A stretch of DNA of 64,000 nt from an uncultured Alphaproteobacteria bacterium (lineage in GTDB: Bacteria > Pseudomonadota > Alphaproteobacteria > GCA-2731375): assembly GCA_951812805.1 (NCBI GenBank), contig CATOSZ010000008.1:1-64000 (forward strand), in the 5' to 3' direction. Shown piece after piece: positions 43,608 through 52,168 of this stretch (position 1 is its first letter; every line of letters starts with the position of its first letter). The notes under the pieces are model-generated. The model was not told the DNA's origin, made no database searches, and saw only the letters and a program-made list of their open reading frames with translations. The position numbers and the translations under genes were made by a program.

Positions 43608-44405
43608 ATGACCACGCCCGTCTATGAAGCCTATGCGATCAAATACGGCGACCGGGTCGGCACGCGGGGCCATATCTTCGTGCATGGCGATCCGCACGAC
43701 GCGCCGCAGCCGATGGACTATTTCGTCTGGGCGATCCGCTCGCCGGAGCGCACTTTCGTCATCGACGTCGGCTACGGCCGGGAAGAGGGCGAGGCCCGCG
43801 GCCGCAGCTTCCTGCGCTGCCCGACGGAGGGCCTGGCGCTGGTCGGCATCGACGCGGCGGAGGTCGAGGACGTCATCATCACCCATATGCACTACGACCA
43901 TGCCGGCAATCTGGAGCTGTTCCCGAACGCGCGCTTTCATATCCAGGACGCGGAAATGGCCTTCGTCACCGGGCGGGCAATGAGCCATCCGGCGCTGCGC
44001 CATTCCTTCCGTCTCGACGATGTGCTGGAGATGATCCGCCTGGTCTATGGCGACCGGGTGGTCTTCCACGCCGGCGACGAGGATCTGGCGCCTGGCGTAA
44101 AGCTGCGCCACATGCCGGGCCACACCCATGGGCTGCAGTCCGTGCTGGTCAACACCGCGCGCGGCGAGGTCATGCTCGCTTCCGACGCGGCGCATTATTA
44201 TGAAAGCCTGACCGACGGCTCGCCGTTCCTCACCCATGTCGACATGCTGGGGATGCTGGAGGGCTTTCGCCGGCTGACCGCGCTGGCGCCGACGCCGCAG
44301 CACGTGGTGCCGGGGCATGATCCGCTGGTGCTGCAGCGTTATCCGGCGCCGACGCCGGAACTGGAAGGTATTGTCGCCCGTCTCGACGTGGCGCCCTCGG
44401 AATAG
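43608..44405 (+). CDS. Metallo-beta-lactamase-fold hydrolase (AHL lactonase-like)
   Basis: A 265-residue MBL-fold protein with the dinuclear metal motif HMHYDH at 93-98, a further His in MPGHTHG, Asp in LASDAAHYYE and His in VPGHDP. The overall pattern is that of N-acyl-homoserine-lactonase family proteins, many of which hydrolyse other lactones. In this catabolic operon a lactone intermediate is more likely than quorum quenching. Six bases separate it from the hydratase gene. Confidence 0.9.
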   Translation: MTTPVYEAYAIKYGDRVGTRGHIFVHGDPHDAPQPMDYFVWAIRSPERTFVIDVGYGREEGEARGRSFLRCPTEGLALVGIDAAEVEDVIITHMHYDHAGNLELFPNARFHIQDAEMAFVTGRAMSHPALRHSFRLDDVLEMIRLVYGDRVVFHAGDEDLAPGVKLRHMPGHTHGLQSVLVNTARGEVMLASDAAHYYESLTDGSPFLTHVDMLGMLEGFRRLTALAPTPQHVVPGHDPLVLQRYPAPTPELEGIVARLDVAPSE

Positions 44406-44424
44406 GATAGGGGAGAGACTGGAT

Positions 44425-45354
44425 ATGAAAGTCGGTTTCATCGGCCTCGGCACCATGGGCGGCCATATCGCCCTCAACGCGGTGCGGGGCGGCAACGAGC
44501 TCGTCGTGCACGACCTGAACGAAGAGGCGGCGGGCCCGCATGTGAATGCCGGCGCCACCTGGGCCGACAGTCCCCGCGCGGTGGCCGAGGCGGCGGAGGT
44601 GATCTTTACCTCGCTCCCCGGGCCGGTCGAGGTCGAGGCGGTGGCCGGCGCCATGACCGAGTGTATGCGGGCGGGACAGGCGTTCTTCGACCTCTCGACC
44701 AACTCACCGACGGTGGTGCGCGAGATCGGCGCCCGCCTCGCCGAGCGGGGCGTGGCGATGCTGGACGCGCCGGTCAGCGGCGGGCCGGAAGGCGCGCGCA
44801 CCGGCAAGCTGGCGATCTGGGTCGGCGGCGACAAGGAAACCTACGAGCGCTTCCTGCCGGTGCTGCGCACGATGAGCGACCAGCCCGCCTATGTCGGCCC
44901 GCTCGGAGCCGGTTCCATCGCCAAGCTGGTGCATAATCTCTCCGGCTACATGGTGCAGACGGCGCTCGCCGAGGCTTTCACCATGGGCGTCAAGGCCGGC
45001 GAAGAGGCAGGCGTCGATGCCGAGGCGATCTGGCGGGCGGTGCGCCAGGGCGCGCTCGGCCGGCGGCGCACCTTCGACATGCTGGCGAAGAACTATCTGC
45101 CGGGCCGCTTCGACCCGCCGGACTTCGCCCTGGCGCTGGCCCGCAAGGACGTGCGTCTCGCCTGCGAGCTGGGCCGCGAGTTCGATGTGCCGATGCGCAT
45201 CGCCAACCTGACCCTGCAGGAGATGACGGAGGCGGTGAACCGCGGCTGGGAAGGCCGCGACAGCCGTTCCACCATGCTGCTGCAGGAAGAACGCGCCGGC
45301 GGCGTCGAGGTCCGCGTCGACCCCGCACGCATCGGCGAAATCCTGGAAGAGTGA
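44425..45354 (+). CDS. NAD(P)-dependent beta-hydroxyacid dehydrogenase
   Basis: A 309-residue protein of the 3-hydroxyisobutyrate/tartronate semialdehyde reductase type. Rossmann motif GLGTMG at 7-12, substrate motif DAPVSGGPEGA (about 114-124) and catalytic Lys167 (GAGSIAKLVHN). GGGGAGAG lies upstream of the ATG, which is chosen over longer in-frame starts inside the previous gene. It would oxidise or reduce a hydroxyacid formed in the operon. Confidence 0.92.
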   Translation: MKVGFIGLGTMGGHIALNAVRGGNELVVHDLNEEAAGPHVNAGATWADSPRAVAEAAEVIFTSLPGPVEVEAVAGAMTECMRAGQAFFDLSTNSPTVVREIGARLAERGVAMLDAPVSGGPEGARTGKLAIWVGGDKETYERFLPVLRTMSDQPAYVGPLGAGSIAKLVHNLSGYMVQTALAEAFTMGVKAGEEAGVDAEAIWRAVRQGALGRRRTFDMLAKNYLPGRFDPPDFALALARKDVRLACELGREFDVPMRIANLTLQEMTEAVNRGWEGRDSRSTMLLQEERAGGVEVRVDPARIGEILEE

Positions 45355-45381
45355 CCTTTCAACCCCGAAGGAGGAAACCCC

Positions 45382-45690
45382 ATGGCCACCGACAAACCCG
45401 TCTATGAACTGATCCCGCAACTCGGCAAGCTGCGCGACGAGGTGCTGTTCGGCGACGTCTGGGAGCAGCCGGAACTGACCCCGCGCGACCGCTCCCTCGT
45501 CACCTGCGCGGTGCTGACCGCGCTCTATCGCACGGACGAGCTGAAGGGCCACATGCAACGCGCGCTCGACAACGGCGTTACCCACGACGAGATCCGCGGC
45601 ATGATCACCCACATCGCCTTCTATGCGGGCTGGCCCTGCGCGGTGAACGCCGGCCGGGTGGCCCAGGGCATCTTCAACGACGACGACTGA
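45382..45690 (+). CDS. Carboxymuconolactone decarboxylase-like protein, copy 1
   Basis: A 102-residue all-helical CMD/AhpD-fold protein: WEQPELTPRDRSLVTCAVLTALYRTDELKGHMQRALDNGVTHDEIRGMITHIAFYAGWPCAVNAG. It has the Glu/His set used for lactone isomerisation or decarboxylation in CMD and lacks the AhpD C-x-x-C pair. GGAGG precedes the ATG. An almost identical gene follows after 8 bases. Confidence 0.92.
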   Translation: MATDKPVYELIPQLGKLRDEVLFGDVWEQPELTPRDRSLVTCAVLTALYRTDELKGHMQRALDNGVTHDEIRGMITHIAFYAGWPCAVNAGRVAQGIFNDDD

Positions 45691-45698
45691 GGCGCATC

Positions 45699-46007
45699 AT
45701 GGCGACCGACAAACCGGTCTATGAACTGGTCCCGCAGCTCGGCAAGCTGCGCAACGAGGTGGTGTTCGGCGACGTCTGGGAGCAGCCGGAGCTGAGCCGG
45801 CGCGATCGCTCCCTCGTCACCTGCGCCCTGCTCGCGGCGCTCTACCGCACGGAGGAGCTGGGGTTGCACATGCAGCGCGCGCTCGACAACGGCGTTACCC
45901 ACGACGAGCTCAGGGGCGTGATCACCCACATTGCCTTCTATGCAGGCTGGCCTTGCGCGGTGAATGGAGGCCGGGTCGCCCAGGGCATTTTCGGCGACGA
46001 CGACTGA
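45699..46007 (+). CDS. Carboxymuconolactone decarboxylase-like protein, copy 2
   Basis: A 102-residue near-copy of the upstream gene, differing in about a dozen residues (for example LAALYRTEELGLH against LTALYRTDELKGH). The tandem duplicate keeps all likely active-site residues, so both may be active, perhaps as a hetero-oligomer. Confidence 0.92.
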   Translation: MATDKPVYELVPQLGKLRNEVVFGDVWEQPELSRRDRSLVTCALLAALYRTEELGLHMQRALDNGVTHDELRGVITHIAFYAGWPCAVNGGRVAQGIFGDDD

Positions 46008-46011
46008 GCCG

Positions 46012-46863
46012 ATGGCCGGCGGCTTCGACTTCGAGACGGAGGCGATCGATCTGCCCCGGGGCGCCTTTGCCCAGGGCCATCGCCGCCTGTTGCTGTGGGA
46101 GGGACGGGTCGTCCTGGGCCTGACCCAGGGCCCGTTCCGCCCCTACCTCTTCCCCGTGCTGAGTCCGGCCGGCCATCTCGTCGTCGCGGAATCGCCGCCC
46201 GACCATCCCCACCACCAGGGCCTGTGGCTCGCCGCCGACCATGTCTGTGCCCATGTGCCGGCCGCGGACGACACCGAAGTCTATAGCTATAATTTCTATG
46301 TCAACGCGGTCTTCCAGGGCCGCGCACCCGGACGAATCGTGACGACCGAGACGAGCTTCGCGGAGGACGACGCGGTTTTCCGCATCACCCAGACGCTCGA
46401 ATGGCGAGGCCCCGCGGAATGGGGCGCGCCGGAGGGTCGCCGGATCGCCCGCGAGGCGCGTGTGACCGAGGTCCGCCCCGGCGAGGCGTTCCATCGCATC
46501 GACGTCACCTCCACCCTCGCGCCGGTGGAATGGCCGCTCACCTTCGGTCCGACCCGGCATGCCTATTTCAACGCCCGCGCGGCCGACTCGATGCGCTGCG
46601 ACCGGGGCGGAACGCTTCACCACGGCAGCGGCCTGGCCCGCATCGAGGGCGGCTTCGGCGGCGGCGGGCGGGCCGGCCTGGCGATGCTGGTCGACGACGC
46701 CCCGGATTGGTTCACGACGGATTGGGGTGTGCTGACCGCGCAGCCCTGGCGGAGCGCGGCGTGCCGTCTCGAGCTCGGCGACCGCTTGGCGCAGCGCGCG
46801 CGTTATATCATCCACGACGGTGACGGCGGCGGTATCGATTTCGTCGCCCTCGCCGCGGCCTGA
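46012..46863 (+). CDS. DUF6807 (PmoA-like) family protein
   Basis: A 283-residue beta-rich protein with PDHPHHQGLWLAADHVC (about 63-79), GDGGGIDF near the end and FGPTRHAYFNARAAD in between, the pattern of the DUF6807 family, sometimes annotated PmoA-like because of distant similarity, with no evidence for methane oxidation. The start at 46012 follows the CMD gene by 4 bases. Members often sit with sugar or glycoside catabolism genes, which fits the GMC dehydrogenase next to it. Confidence 0.8.
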   Translation: MAGGFDFETEAIDLPRGAFAQGHRRLLLWEGRVVLGLTQGPFRPYLFPVLSPAGHLVVAESPPDHPHHQGLWLAADHVCAHVPAADDTEVYSYNFYVNAVFQGRAPGRIVTTETSFAEDDAVFRITQTLEWRGPAEWGAPEGRRIAREARVTEVRPGEAFHRIDVTSTLAPVEWPLTFGPTRHAYFNARAADSMRCDRGGTLHHGSGLARIEGGFGGGGRAGLAMLVDDAPDWFTTDWGVLTAQPWRSAACRLELGDRLAQRARYIIHDGDGGGIDFVALAAA

Positions 46864-46878
46864 CGCTTGGAGGTTCCC

Positions 46879-48483
46879 ATGTCCGAACAGCCCATCGACG
46901 TCCTGATCGTCGGCGCCGGCGCCTCCGGGGCCGCGGTGGCCTGGAGCCTGGCCGAGACCAAGATGCGGATCGTCTGCCTGGAACAGGGCGGGTTCATGAA
47001 CTCGTCCCAGTACCCGAGCGCCGGGCGGGATTGGGAAGCGCGGGGTCTGAGCGACTACTCGATCAGCCCGAACGTCCGCCAGCTGCCCGCGGACTATCCG
47101 ATCAACGATTCCGCCTCGCCCATCAAGGTCGCCAACTTCAACGCCGTCGGCGGCGGCACGATCCTTTACGCCGGGCACTACCCGCGCTTCCACCCCTCCG
47201 ACTTCAAGGTCAAATCGCTCGACGGCGTGGCCGATGATTGGCCGATCGAGTATGGCGACCTCGCCCCCTTCTATGCCGAGAACGACCGCATGATGGGCGT
47301 GGCCGGCCTGCCGGGCGATCCGGCCTATCCCCCCGACAATTCCGAACGCATGCCGCCCCTGCCGCTCGGGCGGGCGGGCGAGGTGCTGGCGCGCGGCTTC
47401 AACAAGCTCGGCTGGCACTGGTGGCCCTCCGACACCGCGATCGCGACCGAGGACTATGACGGCCGGGGCAAGTGCATCAACCTCGGCGCCTGCACCTGGG
47501 GCTGCGCGCAAGGCGCCAAGGCGAGCACCGACATCACCTACTGGCCGCACGCCATGCGCGCCGGCGTCGAGCTGCGCACCGGCTGCCGCGTCCGCGAGAT
47601 CACCGTCGGCGACGACGGCATGGCGAGCGGGGCGATCTATTACGACGAGGACGGCGTGGAACGAGAGGTCCGCGCCCATGTCGTCATCATGGCCTGCAAC
47701 GCGGTCGGCACCTCGCGGATCCTGCTCAACTCGACCTCCGCGGCCTTTCCCGACGGCCTCGCCAACAGCACGGGCCTGGTTGGCCGCAACCTGATGTTCC
47801 ATCCCTACGCGCTGATCCAGGGCGTGTTCGAGGAGGAGCTGGACGGCCACCACGGCCCGCACAAGATCATCCGCAGCCAGCAGTTCTACGAGACCGATCC
47901 CGAGCGCGACTTCGTGCGCGGCTATACGATGGAGATCCAGCGCGGCCGGGGGCCGGTGACCACCGCGCTCGACGGGCTGCACCGGGGCCTGATCCCCTGG
48001 GGCGCCGCGCATCACGACGCCTTCCGCACGCTCTACAACCGCATCACCGGCATGGTCGCGGTGTGCGAGGACCTGCCGGAGGAACACAACCGCGTCGTCC
48101 TGGACCCGGAGCTGACCGATGCCGACGGCATCCCCTCGCCCCGCATCGACTACACGCTCTCCGACAACAGCCGCAAGATGCTGGACCATGCGGTCGCCCG
48201 GGCGAGCGAGGTGCTGCGCGCCGCCGGCGCCGGCGAGATCATGACGGAATCGCCGATTGCGCGGGGCGGCTGGCACCTGATGGGCACGGCCCGCATGGGC
48301 ACGGACCCGGCCCGCTCCGTGGTCAACGAATGGGGCCGTAGCCACGATGTGCGCAACCTCTTCGTCGTCGACGGCAGCGTCTTCGTCACGTCGGCCGGCG
48401 TCAATCCGACCCGCACGATCCAGGCGCTGGCGCTCTATGTCGCCGACCAGATGAAGCGTCGCCTGGCCAACCTGTTCGATTGA
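46879..48483 (+). CDS. GMC-family dehydrogenase (gluconate/sugar dehydrogenase large-subunit type)
   Basis: A 534-residue FAD enzyme. FAD motif VGAGASGAAVAWSLAE at 11-26, substrate part KCINLGACTWGCAQGAKASTDITYWPHA (Cys-rich, as in gluconate and sorbitol dehydrogenases), and catalytic His (GGWHLMGTARMG) and Asn (AGVNPTRTIQALALY) near the C-terminus. GGAGG lies before the ATG at 46879. No signal peptide. The small subunit gene is 11 bases downstream. It likely oxidises a sugar or polyol, passing electrons to a cytochrome not seen here. Confidence 0.92.
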   Translation: MSEQPIDVLIVGAGASGAAVAWSLAETKMRIVCLEQGGFMNSSQYPSAGRDWEARGLSDYSISPNVRQLPADYPINDSASPIKVANFNAVGGGTILYAGHYPRFHPSDFKVKSLDGVADDWPIEYGDLAPFYAENDRMMGVAGLPGDPAYPPDNSERMPPLPLGRAGEVLARGFNKLGWHWWPSDTAIATEDYDGRGKCINLGACTWGCAQGAKASTDITYWPHAMRAGVELRTGCRVREITVGDDGMASGAIYYDEDGVEREVRAHVVIMACNAVGTSRILLNSTSAAFPDGLANSTGLVGRNLMFHPYALIQGVFEEELDGHHGPHKIIRSQQFYETDPERDFVRGYTMEIQRGRGPVTTALDGLHRGLIPWGAAHHDAFRTLYNRITGMVAVCEDLPEEHNRVVLDPELTDADGIPSPRIDYTLSDNSRKMLDHAVARASEVLRAAGAGEIMTESPIARGGWHLMGTARMGTDPARSVVNEWGRSHDVRNLFVVDGSVFVTSAGVNPTRTIQALALYVADQMKRRLANLFD

Positions 48484-48494
48484 GGGAGCCCGAG

Positions 48495-48965
48495 ATGAGC
48501 GAGCGAGACGACACCGAGACGGACTTCACCGCAGCCGAGCGCGAGACACTAGGTGCCATCGCCGGCCAGGTCGTGCCGGCGAGCGCCGGCCACGGCGTAC
48601 CGGGCGCCGACGACGCCCTCATCCGCTCCGACATCCTGGCCACGGCCCGGCGCCAGCACGCCCGCGTGCGCGACGCCCTGGCCAAGCTCGACGCGCTCGC
48701 GCGCGAGGAGTCGGAGATGGACTTCACCGCCCTCGATCCGGTGGCGAGAGAGCGGGTGGCGGGTCGGTTCCGCGAGGCGCACGGCCCGGCCGCCCGGCTG
48801 CTCGCCGCCCTCGTGGTGCAATGCTACTACCGCGACGGTCGGGTGATGCGAAGCCTCGGCATGGCCGACCGCGCGCCCTTTCCCGAGGGCTTCGAGGTGC
48901 CGCAGGGCGACTGGTCCCTGCTCGACCCCGTGCGCGCCCGCCCGCCGCTCTACCGGGAGACGTGA
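48495..48965 (+). CDS. Gluconate 2-dehydrogenase subunit 3-type protein
   Basis: A 156-residue helical protein. FTAAERETLGAIAGQVVPASAGHGVPGADDA at the N-terminus is the family hallmark, and VVQCYYRDGRVMRSLGMADRAPFPEGFEVPQGDW continues it. Partners of this type usually carry a Tat signal and escort the GMC subunit outside, but none is present here, so the complex may be cytoplasmic. GGGAG precedes the ATG. Confidence 0.85.
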   Translation: MSERDDTETDFTAAERETLGAIAGQVVPASAGHGVPGADDALIRSDILATARRQHARVRDALAKLDALAREESEMDFTALDPVARERVAGRFREAHGPAARLLAALVVQCYYRDGRVMRSLGMADRAPFPEGFEVPQGDWSLLDPVRARPPLYRET

Positions 48966-49128
48966 AGGGGTCGATGTCTCGTGTGGTTCCGGGATGGGAA
49001 GCGACTTGGCGATCAGGACCGCGAAGAGCGAGCCTGCACGCGATGTTCCAGCTCATACGATACGGCGCCGGATGTGTCGCCGAAGGGTTTCGCGTGCCGG
49101 TAAATCATAAGCAGGGAAGCCACAGTCC

Positions 49129-50169
49129 ATGACCACGCGCCAAACCCAAATCGAGATCCAGGCCGACCGCTTCTTCCTGAACGGCACCGTCACCTACCCG
49201 GGCATCCGCTCTCAAGGGCGAACGGTCGAGGGGTTGCTGCTGAACACGCGGATGGTCCAGGGCATCTTCGACGACCTCAACCCGGAGACCAGGGAGAGAT
49301 GGGTCTATCCGGACACCGGGGTCTGGGATCCCGAACGGAACACGGCCGAGTTCATCGAGGCGATGCGGCACTGGCCGGAACACGGCGTTCTGGCCTTCAC
49401 GATCAACCTCCAGGGCGGCAGCCCTTACGGCTATTCCACGGATCAACCCTGGATCAATTCCGCCGTCGACGCGAGCGGGACACTCCGGCGCGATTATCTC
49501 GAGCGCCTGGAACGTATCCTCGACCGCGCCGACGAGCTCGGTATGGTGGCAATCCTGGGGATCTTCTATTTCGGCCAGGAAAAGCTCCTGCGTGACGAGG
49601 CGGCGATTGAGAACGCGGTCTCGCAAACGGCCGATTGGGTGCTCGGCAAGGGTTATCGCAACGTCCTGCTGGAGATCAACAACGAGTGCAACGTTCGCTA
49701 CCAGCAGCCTATTCTCCAGCCCGCGCGTGTCCATGAACTCATTTCGCGGGCGAAGGACGTCACCAGGGACGGCAGGCGATTGCTCGTCGGCACCTCCTAC
49801 GGCGGTCGGCGAACGATCCCGGGCGCCAACGTCGTCGCGGTCAGCGATTTCCTCCTGCTGCACGGCAACCATGTCGACGATCCGGACGCTATCCGGCAAA
49901 TGGTTCGCGATACCCGGCAAATCGAGGGCTATACGCCGAAGCCAATTCTGTTCAACGAGGACGATCACTTCGGCTTCGAACTGGCGGACAACAACTTTCT
50001 CGCCGCCCTGGACGAGTACGCGTCGTGGGGATACTTCGATTACCGGACGGAGAGCGAGGGACACGACGACGGCTATCAGTGCGTTCCCGTGAACTGGACG
50101 ATCAGCTCCCCGAGAAAGCGTGGATTCTTCGAGCTCGCCAGGAAGATTTCCTCCGGCGATACGCCGTGA
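49129..50169 (+). CDS. Glycoside-hydrolase-like (clan A barrel) protein
   Basis: A 346-residue cytoplasmic protein with a TIM-barrel glycosidase look: LNTRMVQGIFDDLNPETR, HWPEHGVLAFTINLQGGSPYGYS, then VLLEINNECNV with the candidate acid Glu after a strand, and KPILFNEDDHFGF with the candidate nucleophile Glu near the end. This two-Glu layout is that of clan GH-A. I cannot assign a GH family. No signal peptide, so it may act on imported oligosaccharides. Confidence 0.7.
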   Translation: MTTRQTQIEIQADRFFLNGTVTYPGIRSQGRTVEGLLLNTRMVQGIFDDLNPETRERWVYPDTGVWDPERNTAEFIEAMRHWPEHGVLAFTINLQGGSPYGYSTDQPWINSAVDASGTLRRDYLERLERILDRADELGMVAILGIFYFGQEKLLRDEAAIENAVSQTADWVLGKGYRNVLLEINNECNVRYQQPILQPARVHELISRAKDVTRDGRRLLVGTSYGGRRTIPGANVVAVSDFLLLHGNHVDDPDAIRQMVRDTRQIEGYTPKPILFNEDDHFGFELADNNFLAALDEYASWGYFDYRTESEGHDDGYQCVPVNWTISSPRKRGFFELARKISSGDTP

Positions 50170-50282
50170 GAACTGGAACAAGGTATTGCGGATGAATAGG
50201 GCTTCCCATACCGACGGCTCGTGCTGAGATCGCAGCTCGTCGTGAACGCCGGGTGAGGAATCAAGTCACTTCGCTATCGGCT

Positions 50283-50900
50283 TTACTCCTTGGAGATGGC
50301 GAAGTCGTCGAACGAAAACGCCCCGAGGCCGACTGCGAATATGCCGACGCCACTGCCCGATCCATGATCGTCAGAGACGGCGGCGATCGTCTGCCCGTTG
50401 ACTAGGAAGATCAGCTTTCCGGCCACCTTGCGCACGGTCAGCCGGTTGGATCCCTCGGACCGGATTGCTTCGTGACGTCCCGCCGTGAGCTGCCGGAATC
50501 CTTTCGGTGACCGCTTCCAGAGAACGAAGCCGTTATGGGATACGGTAAAAGCAAGATAGCTACGATCCCCGGAATTGAAGCGATAGAGAAGGCCGAGCCC
50601 AGCGATTTCGTTGTCGTAGTGTCCGCGTGCCGTAACCGACACCCGCGCCGATCTGAGATCTTGCTGCTCGTATTCGTCGATGTAAAGATAGAAGACGGCG
50701 CCGCCATCGTCGGAATTTCGGAGCTCGTAGCCACCCTCCCGAAGCGCGCCGGTCCAGGGATCGCTTGCGCCCAACAACAGTTGACCAGCGAACAAATCCT
50801 TGGGCCGGTTCGTGGAAGCGAAGTCTTCCTCGTAAAAAGGTTCACCAGCTCTAGCTGATATGGATAGCAGCAGACATAGCGAAAGCACGAAAATTCGCAT
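50283..50900 (-). CDS. Secreted beta-sandwich protein, unknown
   Basis: A 205-residue protein with a signal peptide (MRIFVLSLCLLLSISARA, cleaved after A-R-A) and a mature domain of alternating strands (FYEEDFASTNRP, YELRNSDDGGAVFYLYID, RSARVSVTARGHYDNEIAGLGLLYRF, FVLWKRSP, NGQTIAAVSDDH). The pattern resembles concanavalin-like or DUF1080-type folds. Start at 50900 with GGAGTG upstream. It is convergent with the glycosidase-like gene, and a carbohydrate role is only inferred. Confidence 0.7.
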   Translation of the reverse strand: MRIFVLSLCLLLSISARAGEPFYEEDFASTNRPKDLFAGQLLLGASDPWTGALREGGYELRNSDDGGAVFYLYIDEYEQQDLRSARVSVTARGHYDNEIAGLGLLYRFNSGDRSYLAFTVSHNGFVLWKRSPKGFRQLTAGRHEAIRSEGSNRLTVRKVAGKLIFLVNGQTIAAVSDDHGSGSGVGIFAVGLGAFSFDDFAISKE

Positions 50901-50989
50901 GGCGATGTCACTCCGATTGATGCGGAGAATGGTATCAGAGAGACGGAACGACATCATCATCCTCGAGTTCCAGCTCGACGGCCCACCAC

Positions 50990-51147
50990 CCGCGCCTCCA
51001 ATCGAACGGCCCCGCTACCCAGCTGTCAATCGGCATTGAATCTTGACCCCTTTTCGGCGTGCAATTTTGACCCCCCCTTTCTGATCCGCGCGATTGGGGA
51101 CGCAGCGATTGGGGACAAGAGCGATTGACCGATTGGGGACAGTATAC
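50990..51147. repeat. REP-like repeats GATTGGGGAC / GGGGACAGTATA
   Basis: Three copies of GATTGGGGAC (near 51092, 51106 and 51131); the last extends into GGGGACAGTATA (51135-51146), just downstream of the RAYT gene. The reverse form TATACTGTCCCC occurs upstream of it at 51944 and 52157 and again at 53577; forward copies lie at 54218 and 54256. Confidence 0.75.
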
Positions 51148-51900
51148 TTAACTTCCCTGCCTTTCCGGCTTTTCACCATCGTCGACTTGCTTTGGCGGCC
51201 CCGGGCGTCGTGGTCGCAAGGGGCGGCCGGTTTCCGTTTCCAGGCGCGCGACGAAGGCCGCCTCGCCAAGCGGCCTGCCGGTCCGCGCGTGGCGCCGGAA
51301 GCGCTTCAGCACGTCGTCGTCCGCATCCTCGCCGAGCAAGGCCGACCAGCCGATCCCACGCCACCGCGCCGCCCGTTCCAACAGCGGACCGGCCTCGCAC
51401 AGCCCGTCGTCGCGTCCCGCCAGATGCGCCGCCGCGCTCGACCAGGGCCAGGCCGCCGCCCGCTCGGCGAGACCCGCCTTCACCGGGTTGCGTTCGACAT
51501 AGGCGGCGCAGGCCAGCAGGTAGGGCGCGTCCATGACGAAGGAATGAAAGCGCTCCTGCCAGAGATGCCCGCGCCAGCCCTCGCGGAAATTCACCCGGCG
51601 GGTATAGCGCCTGTGCGCTTCGCCGAGGCAGGCCCTGAGACTGTCCGCCGGCGCCGGGCCTTCGGGCTGGTCCGTCGTCGCGGGCAGAGCCTGGAGCGGC
51701 GGGACCAGGATCAAGTGAACGTGGTTCGGCATCAGGCAGTAGGCCCAGCAGGCGACGCCGGTCCGGGCGCAGGCCGCGGCCAGGAGATCGCTGTAGGCGC
51801 GGTAGTCGTCGTCGTTGAAAAACGTCGGTTGCCGGCGGTTCCCGCGCTGGGTGACGTGATGCGCCTCACCGGGAACCACGAGACGTGCGATGCGTGCCAT
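51148..51900 (-). CDS. REP-associated tyrosine transposase (RAYT, Y1 superfamily)
   Basis: A 250-residue IS200-like transposase: MARIARLVVPGEAHHVTQRGNRRQPTFF, CLMPNHVHLILVP with the H-x-H metal motif, and YVERNPVKAGL with the catalytic Tyr in the A-Y-V-E-R-N-P motif. It is a domesticated-type enzyme that works on REP palindromes. GGGGAC-type repeats flank it on both sides. The start is the Met at 51900; an in-frame upstream copy of the same N-terminus in the repeat at 51994-52168 makes the ORF look longer. Confidence 0.92.
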   Translation of the reverse strand: MARIARLVVPGEAHHVTQRGNRRQPTFFNDDDYRAYSDLLAAACARTGVACWAYCLMPNHVHLILVPPLQALPATTDQPEGPAPADSLRACLGEAHRRYTRRVNFREGWRGHLWQERFHSFVMDAPYLLACAAYVERNPVKAGLAERAAAWPWSSAAAHLAGRDDGLCEAGPLLERAARWRGIGWSALLGEDADDDVLKRFRRHARTGRPLGEAAFVARLETETGRPLRPRRPGPPKQVDDGEKPERQGS

Positions 51901-51955
51901 GCGGCGAGGGTAGGGCGCGGAGGCGCGATGGTCAAGAGTTAGATATACTGTCCCC
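51781..51955. repeat. 175-bp repeat, copy A (5' end of the RAYT gene)
   Basis: This stretch holds the first 40 codons of the RAYT gene and its leader up to TATACTGTCCCC. The same 175 bp occur at 51994-52168 and 53414-53588 with few changes. Copy A is the functional one because the reading frame continues into the transposase. Confidence 0.85.
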
Positions 51956-51993
51956 AGAACCTGCAGAACCTGGAACCTGTCCCCAGAACTGTA

Positions 51994-52168
51994 CAGGAGA
52001 TCGATGTAGGCGCGGTAGTCGTCGTCGTTGAAAAACGTCGGTTGCCGGCGGTTCCCGCGCTGGGTGACGTGATGCGCCTCACCGGGAACCACGAGACGTG
52101 CGATGCGTGCCATGCGGCGAGGGTAGGGCGCGGAGGCGCGATGGTCAAGAGTTAAATATACTGTCCCC
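51994..52168. repeat. 175-bp repeat, copy B
   Basis: A near-identical copy of the RAYT 5' region, with the N-terminal codons MARIARLVVPGEAHH present but the rest of the gene missing. The ISAs1-type element inserted at its outer end (in ATACTGTCCC). Confidence 0.85.

Noticed and set aside
45382-46007. AhpD-type selenoprotein or peroxidase in the duplicated CMD genes
   Set aside because: There is no in-frame UGA and no C-x-x-C or U-x-x-C motif; each has isolated Cys only.
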